From an uncultured Oscillospiraceae bacterium (GTDB lineage Bacteria; Bacillota; Clostridia; Oscillospirales; Oscillospiraceae), in contig CALWVX010000115.1 of the NCBI GenBank assembly GCA_944385065.1, forward strand, positions 1 to 5,581: a stretch of 5,581 nucleotides of DNA, written 5' to 3'. The notes below the pieces were generated by a model. That model was given only the letters and a program-made list of their open reading frames with translations. It had not been told where the DNA came from and made no database searches. Shown here one piece after another: positions 1 through 5,162 of this stretch (positions within the stretch are counted from its first letter, which is position 1; each line of letters starts with the position of its first letter). Position numbers and translations under genes: made by a program.

Positions 1-1
1 C

Positions 2-1063
2 GAGCCGTGGAGCCGTCTGCCCGGCCGCACCCAGCAGTACATGTCCCGGCTGAAGGACAGCACCATTCTCTACTTCTCCCCCAGCCGCAGCTGGCGGGAC
101 TTCTCTCCCCGGCAGAAGGGGCTCGCGGTCCGGCCCAACGTCACGGCCTACACCCTGCCCCCCATTCTCCTCCCCCTGGAGGAGCGGCACGGCCCCCTCT
201 TCCGCCGCCAGCGCCGCCGGCAGGGGGAGTTCATCGCCCGGCAGGCCGACCGGCATCGGCTGCAGGACCTCCTGCTGTGGGTCACCAGCCCGGAGCACAT
301 CCACCTGCTGGACTATCTGCGCTATGACGGGCTGGTATACGACTGCGACCGGGAGTGGGACGAGCTGCCCCCCCACTGGGAGGGCCGTCTGGCCCAGGCG
401 GCCGACGTGGTTCTGGCCGCCTCTCCCCTGCTGGTCCGCCGCCTGTCCCCCTGCAGCTCCAACATCGTGCTGGCCCCCAACGGGGTGAATCTCCCCCTCT
501 TCGACCCGGACGCCCGCCGCCCCGATCCCCTGCCCCAGGTGCGGGGACCCCTGATCGGCTGGGCGGGGACCATCTGGTCCGACCTGGACCTGTTCCCCCT
601 GCTGTACGCCGCCCTGGAGCGGCCCGACTGGACCTTTCTGCTGCTGGGCCGGCGGGAAAAGGGCAACCCCCTGCTCCCCCGGCTGAAAAAGCTGCCCAAC
701 GTGATCGTCCCCGGCCCCTGCCCGGTGAGCGAGGTGCCCGGCTGGCTGTACCGGTGCGACGTGCTGGTGGAGCTGCTGCGGGAGGACCGCCCCTATGACG
801 ATGTGATCTCCCCCCGGATGTACGAGTATCTGGCCACGGGGAAGCCCATCGTCTCCATGCTCTGGCCCGACCAGGTGGAGCAGTTCCCCGACGTGATCTA
901 CCACGCCCACGACGAGGAGGAGTTCCTGGTCCTGTGTTCCCACGCCCTGGAGGAGGCCCCCGGCTTTGTGCGCCAGCGCCGGCAGGGCCACGCCGCCCAG
1001 GCCGCCTGGCCCCTGCGGGCCGCTCAGATCAGCCAGATTCTCGCCACCGCGGGACTTCTGTAA
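2..1063 (+). CDS. Glycosyltransferase, GT-B fold (GT4-like), 5'-truncated by window edge
   Basis: Probably transfers a sugar from an activated donor to a cell-surface glycan or lipid acceptor; the substrate cannot be told. The frame is open from base 2, and residues encoded before the Met at 41 (PWSRLPGRTQQYMSRL) read like the N-terminal region of cytoplasmic GT-B enzymes, so 41 is most likely internal and the true start lies upstream. Numbering from that Met: a strand-like LYFSP (10-14), VYDCDREWDELPPHW (99-113), an APNGVN hinge (145-150), the start of the nucleotide-sugar domain at GPLIGWAGTIWSDLDL (169-184), WTFLLLG (197-203), LPNVIVPGPCP (218-228), and SPRMYEYLATGKPIVS (257-272). The last is the acidic EYlAtGkPvv donor-site motif of GT4-type enzymes. 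No signal peptide or membrane segment is seen in the visible part. It ends 64 nt before the next gene and has no evident link to the purine genes. The fold is fairly sure; the family and substrate are not. Confidence 0.75.
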   Translation, partial: EPWSRLPGRTQQYMSRLKDSTILYFSPSRSWRDFSPRQKGLAVRPNVTAYTLPPILLPLEERHGPLFRRQRRRQGEFIARQADRHRLQDLLLWVTSPEHIHLLDYLRYDGLVYDCDREWDELPPHWEGRLAQAADVVLAASPLLVRRLSPCSSNIVLAPNGVNLPLFDPDARRPDPLPQVRGPLIGWAGTIWSDLDLFPLLYAALERPDWTFLLLGRREKGNPLLPRLKKLPNVIVPGPCPVSEVPGWLYRCDVLVELLREDRPYDDVISPRMYEYLATGKPIVSMLWPDQVEQFPDVIYHAHDEEEFLVLCSHALEEAPGFVRQRRQGHAAQAAWPLRAAQISQILATAGLL

Positions 1064-1113
1064 CGGCGCCCCCGGACCCGCCGGTCCGGCGGGCACGCCT
1101 GATGTCTATGTTC

Positions 1114-1119
1114 AGGAGG
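1114..1119 (+). promoter_or_regulatory. Ribosome binding site deciding the start of the flavoprotein gene
   Basis: A full AGGAGG lies 8 nt before the ATG at 1128. It selects this start over an in-frame upstream ATG at 966, which would place an Arg/Pro-rich tail of unrelated sequence inside the preceding gene. Confidence 0.85.
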
Positions 1120-1127
1120 GAAAAAAC

Positions 1128-1619
1128 ATGTTTCGAGAACTGCGCCGCAAACGCCAGGCCCTGTCCGCCCAGGACTGCGCCGCCGTCCTGGACCGGGGGT
1201 CCTCCGGGGTCCTGGCCCTGATGGGGGACGGCGGATACCCCTACGCCGTGCCCCTGAATTACGTCCGCGACGGGGAGAAGCTCTACTTCCACTGTGCCAA
1301 AGAGGGGCACAAGGTGGACGCCGTCCGGCGGGAGCCCAGGGCCTCGTTCTGCGTCATCGACCAGGACCAGGTGGTGCCCGAGGAGTACACCAGCTATTTC
1401 CGCAGCGTCATCGCCTTCGGGACCATCCGCATTCTGGAGGACGACGGGGAAAAGCGGGCCGCCGTGGAGAAGCTGGCGAAAAAGTACTTCCCCACGGACA
1501 CGCCGGAGCACCGGGAGCAGATCATCCGGCGGGACTGGCCCCCGCTGTGCATGCTGGAAATGACGGTGGAGCACCTGTCGGGCAAGCAGGCCGTCGAGCT
1601 GGTCGGCCCCCAGCCGTAA
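1128..1619 (+). CDS. Pyridoxamine 5'-phosphate oxidase-family (NimA-like) flavin-binding protein
   Basis: A 163-residue split-barrel flavin protein of the pyridoxamine-5'-phosphate-oxidase-like superfamily, the group containing nitroimidazole-resistance NimA proteins and many uncharacterised clostridial flavoproteins. Visible features: an N-terminal helix typical of the family (MFRELRRKRQALS), the first strands GVLALMGDGGYPYAVPLNYV (27-46), LYFHCAKEGHK (52-62), a signature region of NimA-like members including the flavin-proximal His/Lys, then ASFCVID (72-78), a YTSYFRSVIAFGTIRIL strand pair (87-103) and a C-terminal MLEMTVEHLSGKQ strand (142-154). Length fits the family. It probably binds FMN in the cytosol and reduces an unknown substrate; actual nitroimidazole reduction or PNP oxidation cannot be inferred. 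It starts 64 nt after the glycosyltransferase gene and may be co-transcribed with it. A separate promoter follows before purE, so it is probably not part of the purine operon. Confidence 0.85.
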   Translation: MFRELRRKRQALSAQDCAAVLDRGSSGVLALMGDGGYPYAVPLNYVRDGEKLYFHCAKEGHKVDAVRREPRASFCVIDQDQVVPEEYTSYFRSVIAFGTIRILEDDGEKRAAVEKLAKKYFPTDTPEHREQIIRRDWPPLCMLEMTVEHLSGKQAVELVGPQP

Positions 1620-1622
1620 CCG

Positions 1623-1672
1623 CGCCGGGCCCTCTCCTTTCAGGAGCCTCCTATTTTCTCTCCGCCCGGGCG
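1623..1672 (+). repeat. Inverted-repeat cluster after the flavoprotein gene, possible weak terminator
   Basis: Outer arms CGCCGGGC (1623-1630) and GCCCGGGCG (1664-1672) pair over 8 bp with one bulged G. Inside lies a 5-bp hairpin, CTCCT-TTC-AGGAG (1634-1646), followed by a pyrimidine stretch containing TTTT. Downstream is only a weakly T-rich run. Position, 4 nt after the stop codon and before the purE promoter, suits transcription termination, but there is no proper U-tract. Confidence 0.3.
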
Positions 1673-1710
1673 GCGATTGTTGTTCAACCCTACGAAAATC
1701 GGTTCTCCTC

Positions 1711-1739
1711 TTGCAAATCCCGCCATTTTCCGATAGAAT
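1711..1739 (+). promoter_or_regulatory. Sigma-A/sigma-70-type promoter for the purine operon
   Basis: TTGCAA (1711-1716) and TAGAAT (1734-1739) are separated by exactly 17 nt, each one or two mismatches from TTGACA/TATAAT, in a locally A+T-rich patch of an otherwise GC-rich window. The predicted start is near 1746, giving a purE leader of about 155 nt. GAAAAT (1694-1699) and ATTTTC (1725-1730) form an imperfect inverted repeat around the -35 box and could be an operator; this is weak, and I do not recognise a convincing Bacillus-type PurR box. Confidence 0.7.
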
Positions 1740-1779
1740 AAAACCCTACTATTCATGATTGGAAAAGGGGGGTCCCACG

Positions 1780-1878
1780 GTGCGCTGCTTCTGCCGGCCC
1801 TGCCTGCGCAGCTGCCGCGGCACCCATCTGCCCATTTTCGTCCATCCAACAGGCTGTCTGTCTCCACAGATGGCCTGA
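1780..1878 (+). CDS. Possible Cys/Arg-rich leader peptide in the purE 5' UTR
   Basis: A 32-residue reading frame with a GTG start, about 7 nt after a G-rich ribosome-binding-like run (AAGGGGGG), lies wholly inside the predicted leader. The N-terminal part reads VRCFCRPCLRSCRG, with four Cys (TGC) and four Arg codons in the first 13; a fifth Cys is at 26. The TGA stop at 1876-1878 falls at the foot of the terminator-like hairpin. Position and composition resemble ribosome-stalling leader peptides of attenuators. However, GC-rich DNA readily gives Cys/Arg codons by chance, and a link between Cys or Arg supply and purine synthesis is not established. I do not recognise it as a known peptide family. 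Confidence 0.2.
   Translation: MRCFCRPCLRSCRGTHLPIFVHPTGCLSPQMA
1824..1830 (+). promoter_or_regulatory. Candidate antiterminator segment in the purE leader
   Basis: CCATCTG is perfectly complementary to CAGATGG at 1867-1873, which forms most of the 3' arm of the terminator-like hairpin at 1850-1877. The two pairings exclude each other, as expected of a terminator/antiterminator switch. An upstream stem, GGTGC (1779-1783) with GCACC (1820-1824), overlaps this segment by one base and could compete with it. Confidence 0.3.
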
Positions 1879-1886
1879 AACTTTTT
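1850..1886 (+). terminator. Terminator-like hairpin (putative attenuator) in the purE leader
   Basis: A 12-bp stem with two adjacent G-T wobbles and a CTCC loop: CAGGCTGTCTGT (1850-1861) pairs with ACAGATGGCCTG (1866-1877). Four bases later comes TTTTT (1882-1886). It lies between the promoter and the purE ribosome binding site, the usual place for a transcription attenuator. The offset and short T-run make it a moderate rather than strong intrinsic terminator. Confidence 0.5.
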
Positions 1887-1901
1887 CAAAGGAGCGATCG
1901 T

Positions 1902-2393
1902 ATGAAGAAAGTAGCCGTCATCATGGGCTCGGACAGCGACTGGCCTGTGGTCAAAGGGGCCTGCGACCAGCTGAAGACCTTCGGCATCCCCTATGAGGCC
2001 CACATCCTCAGCGCCCACCGCACCCCCGCCGCCGCGGCGGAGTTTGCCAAAAGCGCCCGGGCCAACGGCTTCGGCGTGCTGATCTGCGCCGCGGGCATGG
2101 CCGCCCACCTGGCCGGCGCCTTCGCCGGCAACTCCACTCTGCCCGTCATCGGCATCCCCATGAAGGGCGGGGCCATGGACGGGCTGGACGCCCTGCTGGC
2201 CACCGTGCAGATGCCCAGCGGCATCCCCGTGGCCACCGTGGCCATCAACGGGGCCAAGAACGCCGCCGTGCTGGCCGCCCAGATCCTGGCGGTCTCTGAC
2301 GACGCCCTGGCCGCCAAGCTGGACGCGGCCCGGGCGGACATGGCCGCGCAGATCGCGGAGAAGGAGGCCAAGCTCCAGGCGGAGCTGGGCTGA
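1902..2393 (+). CDS. purE: 5-(carboxyamino)imidazole ribonucleotide mutase (class I-like PurE)
   Basis: Catalyses the carboxyl shift from N5-CAIR to CAIR in de novo purine synthesis, in the cytosol; class I enzymes normally work after PurK and assemble as octamers. The 163-residue product has the family's usual length and landmarks: VAVIMGSDSDWPVV (4-17, phosphate-binding loop), YEAHILSAHRTP (31-42) with the catalytic His at 39, ICAAGMAAHLAG (61-72), LPVIGIPM (80-87), and DALLATVQMPSGIPVATVAI (96-115). The AAHL segment and lack of the class II signature favour N5-CAIR mutase over direct AIR carboxylase, but this is inferred. The start at 1902 is fixed by AAAGGAG at 1888-1894; an in-frame ATG at 1755 would add a non-homologous extension through the leader. 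It is the first gene of the purine cluster, 53 nt before purF. No purK is in view. Confidence 0.95.
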   Translation: MKKVAVIMGSDSDWPVVKGACDQLKTFGIPYEAHILSAHRTPAAAAEFAKSARANGFGVLICAAGMAAHLAGAFAGNSTLPVIGIPMKGGAMDGLDALLATVQMPSGIPVATVAINGAKNAAVLAAQILAVSDDALAAKLDAARADMAAQIAEKEAKLQAELG

Positions 2394-2433
2394 ATAGCGC
2401 ATAAGAGTCAGCAAATCATTCGCATTTTTCAGC

Positions 2434-2440
2434 AAAGGAG
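2434..2440 (+). promoter_or_regulatory. Ribosome binding site fixing the purF start
   Basis: AAAGGAG lies 6 nt before the ATG at 2447. The in-frame codons between the upstream stop (TAA, 2402-2404) and this ATG encode no Cys. An alternative start therefore cannot restore the missing catalytic cysteine of PurF. Confidence 0.85.
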
Positions 2441-2446
2441 TATCAC

Positions 2447-3871
2447 ATGGGCGGTTTTTTTGGCGCGGTCTCCAAGCGAGACGTCACTCTTGACATTTTC
2501 TTCGGCGTGGACTACCACTCCCACCTGGGCACCCGCCGGGGCGGCATGATCATCCACGATCAGGCCGACGGCTTTCAGCGGCAGATCCACTCCATCGAGA
2601 ACACCCCCTTCCGCACCAAGTTCGAGAAGGATCTGGCGGACTTCCACGGGTGCAGCGGCATCGGCTGCATCAGCGACAGCGATCCCCAGCCCCTGCTGGT
2701 GCGTTCTCACCTGGGGCTGTACGCCATCACCACGGTGGGCATCATCAACAACGCCGAGGAGCTGGTGAGCCAGTATTTCTCCGACCACGGGCACCAGTTC
2801 ATGGCCATGAGCTCGGGCAAGGTCAACTCCACCGAGCTGGCCGCCGCCCTCATCAACCAGAAGGGCAATCTGGTGGAGGGCATCCTCCACGCCCAGGACA
2901 TGATCCAGGGCTCCCTCACCCTGCTGATCCTCACCGAGCAGGGCGAGATCATCGCCGCCCGGGACCGGGTGGGCCGGCTGCCGGTGCTGGTGGGCCGGGA
3001 CCAGAACGGGCACTGCGTGTCCTTCGAGTCCTTCGCCTATCACAAGCTGGGCTATGAGGACGCCTATGAGCTGGGCCCCCGGGAGATCGTGCGCATCACC
3101 CCCGAGGGGTACGAGACCCTCTCCCCCGCCGGGCAGGAGATGAAGATCTGCGCCTTCCTGTGGACCTACTACGGCTACCCCAACTCCAACTATGAGGGGG
3201 TCAACGTGGAGCTGATGCGCTACCGCAACGGAGCCATCATGGCCCGGGACGAGGAGAAGCGGGGCACCCGGCCCCAGGTGGACTATGTGGCCGGCGTGCC
3301 CGACTCCGGGCTCCCCCACGCCATCGGGTACGCCGACCAGAGCCGCGCCCACTTCGCCCGCCCCTTCGTCAAGTACACCCCCACCTGGCCCCGGTCCTTC
3401 ATGCCGGCCAACCAGGAGGTGCGCAATCAGGTGGCCAAGATGAAGCAGATCCCCGTGCCCGAGCTGATCCAGGGCAAGAAGCTGCTCTTCGTGGACGACT
3501 CCATCGTCCGGGGCACCCAGCTGCGGGAGACGGTGGACTTCCTGTACGAGTCCGGGGCCAAAGAGGTCCACATGCGCTCGGCCTGCCCCCCCATCATGTA
3601 CAGCTGCAAGTATCTGAACTTCTCCCGGGGCAACTCGGACATGGACCTGCTGGCCCGCCGCACCATCCAGGAGCTGGAGGGGGACGAGGGGCAGCAGCAC
3701 CTGGAGGAGTACGCCGACGTCCACACCCAGCGGGGCCAGTGCCTGCTGAAGGCCATCTGCGAGAGCTTCGGCTTTGACTCCCTGGGCTATCAGTCCCTGG
3801 AGGGCCTGCTGGAGGCCATCGGCCTGGACAAGGACAAGGTGTGCACCTACTGCTGGAACGGCAAGGAATAA
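2447..3871 (+). CDS. purF: Amidophosphoribosyltransferase homologue lacking the glutaminase nucleophile
   Basis: A 474-residue PurF homologue: an N-terminal Ntn-type glutaminase-fold domain (about 1-230) followed by a type I phosphoribosyltransferase domain. PurF makes 5-phosphoribosylamine from PRPP, the first committed purine step. The PRTase part looks intact: VAGVPDSGLPHAIGYA (281-296), PRSFMPANQEVRNQVAKMK (315-333), and the PRPP loop LLFVDDSIVRGTQ (346-358). Cys235, Cys387, Cys466 and Cys469 (CTYC) match the spacing of the 4Fe-4S ligands of the Bacillus enzyme. The glutaminase part is altered: the chain begins MGGFFG instead of MCGIxG, so the nucleophilic Cys is absent; the HxRY-type Arg region reads GIGCIS (71-76), and the HNG oxyanion motif reads TVG (96-98). 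Glutamine hydrolysis is therefore not expected; ammonia may be used directly or supplied by another protein. It lies between purE and purM, so a purine role is likely. I recall similar MGGFFG proteins from other gut Clostridia, unverified here. Confidence 0.85.
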   Translation: MGGFFGAVSKRDVTLDIFFGVDYHSHLGTRRGGMIIHDQADGFQRQIHSIENTPFRTKFEKDLADFHGCSGIGCISDSDPQPLLVRSHLGLYAITTVGIINNAEELVSQYFSDHGHQFMAMSSGKVNSTELAAALINQKGNLVEGILHAQDMIQGSLTLLILTEQGEIIAARDRVGRLPVLVGRDQNGHCVSFESFAYHKLGYEDAYELGPREIVRITPEGYETLSPAGQEMKICAFLWTYYGYPNSNYEGVNVELMRYRNGAIMARDEEKRGTRPQVDYVAGVPDSGLPHAIGYADQSRAHFARPFVKYTPTWPRSFMPANQEVRNQVAKMKQIPVPELIQGKKLLFVDDSIVRGTQLRETVDFLYESGAKEVHMRSACPPIMYSCKYLNFSRGNSDMDLLARRTIQELEGDEGQQHLEEYADVHTQRGQCLLKAICESFGFDSLGYQSLEGLLEAIGLDKDKVCTYCWNGKE

Positions 3872-3877
3872 ACTTCC

Positions 3878-3946
3878 TCTAGGGGGGACGCTTTCCCCCC
3901 TAGATACGACGGCGGTTCCCAAGGAAACCGCCGTCGATACCCCCCT
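3878..3946. repeat. Hairpin module A in the purF-purM gap, with GATAC direct repeats
   Basis: Two adjacent hairpins begin 6 nt after the purF stop. The first has a 10-bp stem, TCTAGGGGGG (3878-3887) with CCCCCCTAGA (3895-3904). The second has an 11-bp perfect stem, CGACGGCGGTT (3907-3917) with AACCGCCGTCG (3926-3936). GATAC occurs at 3903-3907 and 3936-3940, exactly flanking the second hairpin, and a C-run ending in T follows. There is no T-tract, so these are not ordinary intrinsic terminators. The layout matches module B downstream. Confidence 0.85.
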
Positions 3947-3947
3947 A

Positions 3948-4002
3948 AAGGGCCGGGCATATTCTGCGGAATATGCTTTTGCGCTTACGCGCACCGGCCC
4001 TT
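3948..4002. repeat. Three-way-junction palindromic element in the purF-purM gap
   Basis: A 9-bp closing stem, AAGGGCCGG (3948-3956) with CCGGCCCTT (3994-4002), encloses two further perfect hairpins. One is GCATATTC-TGCG-GAATATGC (3957-3976, 8 bp, AT-rich). The other is TGCGC-TTAC-GCGCA (3980-3993, 5 bp). Only three unpaired T separate them, so as RNA or single-stranded DNA this would fold into a compact three-way junction. It could be a structured RNA, a small palindromic mobile element with AAGGG/CCCTT ends, or a protein-binding or processing site. Confidence 0.8.
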
Positions 4003-4071
4003 CCAGGGGGAACCAGTTCCCCCTGGATACGCGGCTTCGCCGCGATACCCCTTCCGCTCTCCGAGGGGGTA
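4003..4071. repeat. Hairpin module B in the purF-purM gap, with GATAC direct repeats
   Basis: It abuts the three-way element. Hairpin one is a perfect 10-bp stem, CCAGGGGGAA (4003-4012) with TTCCCCCTGG (4017-4026) and a CCAG loop. Hairpin two is CGCGGC-TTC-GCCGCG (4030-4044). GATAC at 4026-4030 and 4044-4048 flanks hairpin two, as in module A. The last segment pairs TACCCC (4046-4051) with GGGGTA (4066-4071). Together the modules leave few unpaired bases between 3878 and 4071, and purM's ribosome binding site starts about 30 nt later. Confidence 0.85.
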
Positions 4072-4114
4072 AAATAGTCTACGAAGCTCTATCACTGTAT
4101 TTGGAGGTTTTGGT

Positions 4115-5158
4115 ATGAAAAACTCCCATTCGGAATCTTACGCTGCCGCCGGGGTGGACGTGACCGCCGGCTATGAGGCGGTGGAGCGCATCAAGCCCAT
4201 GGTGGAGTCCACCTACATCCCCGGGGTGATGGGCACCCTGGGGGGCTTCGGGGGCATGTTCGCCCCCGACGTGTCCGGCATGAAGAAGCCGGTGCTGGTC
4301 TCCGGCACCGACGGGGTGGGCACCAAGCTGCGCCTGGCCCAGCTGCTGGACAAGCACGACACCATCGGCATCGACTGCGTGGCCATGTGCGTCAACGACA
4401 TCATCTGCGGCGGGGCCGCTCCCCTGTTCTTCCTGGACTATATCGCCTGCGGCAAGAACGACCCGGTGCGCATCGCCCAGATCGTCTCGGGCGTCACCGA
4501 GGGCTGCCGCCAGGCCGAGTGCGCCCTGGTGGGGGGCGAGACCGCCGAACACCCCGGCGTCATGCCCGACGAGGACTATGATCTGGCCGGCTTCTCCGTG
4601 GGAATCGTGGACGAGGAGAAGATCATCGACGGCAAAAAGCTTGCCCAGGGGGACGTTCTCATCGGACTGGCCTCCACCGGCGTCCACTCCAACGGCTTCT
4701 CTCTGGTGCGCAAGGTGTTCGACGTGGAGCACGCCGACCTGACCTCCCCCGTGGAGGAGCTGGGAGGCCGGGGGCTGGGCGAGACCCTGCTGACCCCCAC
4801 CCGCATCTATGTGAAGGCCGTCAAGGCCCTGCTGAAGGCCGGGGTGGACATCCACGCCGTCAGCCACATCACCGGCGGCGGCTTCTATGAGAACGTGCCC
4901 CGGATGATGACCGACGGCCTCACCGCCCAGATCCATCTGGACGCCTTCCCGGTGCCCCCCATCTTCTCCCTGATCCAGAAGAAGGGGAACATCCCCCAGC
5001 GGGACATGTACAACACCTTCAACATGGGGGTGGGCATGATTCTGGCCCTGCCCGCCGCCCAGGCCGCTCAGGCCCTGGAGATCCTGGCCGCCAACCGCGA
5101 GACCGCCTGGCAGATCGGCGAGGTGATCTCCGGCGAGGACGGCGTGAAGCTGGTCTGA
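4115..5158 (+). CDS. purM: Phosphoribosylformylglycinamidine cyclo-ligase (AIR synthetase)
   Basis: Closes FGAM to aminoimidazole ribonucleotide with ATP, step 5 of purine synthesis, as a cytosolic dimer of the PurM/PurL/SelD/ThiL ATP-binding family. The 347-residue length is normal. Family motifs are complete and in order: SYAAAGVDVTAGYEAVERIK (8-27), the ATP-binding SGTDGVGTKLRLA (63-75), GIDCVAMCVNDIICGGAAPLFFLDY (85-109), the signature ALVGGETAEHPG (137-148), STGVHSNGFSLVRK (187-200), HITGGGFYENVPR (251-263) and FNMGVGM (302-308). No key residue looks lost. The start at 4115 follows GGAGG (4103-4107) with 7 nt spacing. It is separated from purF by 243 nt of hairpin-rich DNA without a recognisable promoter, so it probably depends on transcription from the purE promoter. 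It is followed 111 nt later by purN. Confidence 0.97.
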   Translation: MKNSHSESYAAAGVDVTAGYEAVERIKPMVESTYIPGVMGTLGGFGGMFAPDVSGMKKPVLVSGTDGVGTKLRLAQLLDKHDTIGIDCVAMCVNDIICGGAAPLFFLDYIACGKNDPVRIAQIVSGVTEGCRQAECALVGGETAEHPGVMPDEDYDLAGFSVGIVDEEKIIDGKKLAQGDVLIGLASTGVHSNGFSLVRKVFDVEHADLTSPVEELGGRGLGETLLTPTRIYVKAVKALLKAGVDIHAVSHITGGGFYENVPRMMTDGLTAQIHLDAFPVPPIFSLIQKKGNIPQRDMYNTFNMGVGMILALPAAQAAQALEILAANRETAWQIGEVISGEDGVKLV

Positions 5159-5162
5159 TTCC

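Noticed and set aside
1064..1127. GC hairpin (CCCGCC-GGTCC-GGCGGG at 1077-1093) as a terminator after the glycosyltransferase gene
   Set aside because: The stem is only 6 bp, no T-run follows, and the next gene's ribosome binding site is 20 nt on; such small GC palindromes are expected in this composition.
1755..1901. Extended purE N terminus from the in-frame ATG at 1755
   Set aside because: The extra 49 residues match nothing in PurE and run through the leader hairpin. The ATG at 1902 has a good ribosome binding site, and PurE proteins start at this KKVAVIMGS position.
1746..1901. Purine, ZTP or other known riboswitch in the purE leader
   Set aside because: I could not find the conserved junction and loop motifs of the purine aptamer, nor the ZTP pseudoknot sequences. 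A CCGCCCGGGCGG palindrome (1662-1673) superficially resembles a ZTP end but lies upstream of the promoter.
1749..2435. Antisense open frame opposite purE
   Set aside because: Shadow of purE codon usage; the Gly/His/Val-rich product has no family features.
2429..3994. Long antisense open frame (521 codons) opposite purF
   Set aside because: It mirrors the GC-rich codon bias of purF, is low in complexity (Gly/Val/His/Leu/Ala runs), has no motif and covers the hairpin gap. purF has clear homology on the + strand.
4046..4100. Internal promoter for purM using TAAAAT at 4070-4075
   Set aside because: No acceptable -35 hexamer at 16-18 nt spacing; the upstream bases are part of hairpin module B.
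3872..4114. tRNA, CRISPR array or protein gene in the purF-purM gap
   Set aside because: The three-way element lacks a T-loop, an anticodon arm of proper size and an acceptor end. The GATAC borders are too short and uneven for CRISPR repeats, and the open frame across the gap (3774-4118) is an out-of-frame extension from purF.
4079..4936. Antisense open frame opposite purM
   Set aside because: Same codon-bias shadow; Gly/His/Ala-rich without recognisable domain, while purM motifs are complete on the + strand.
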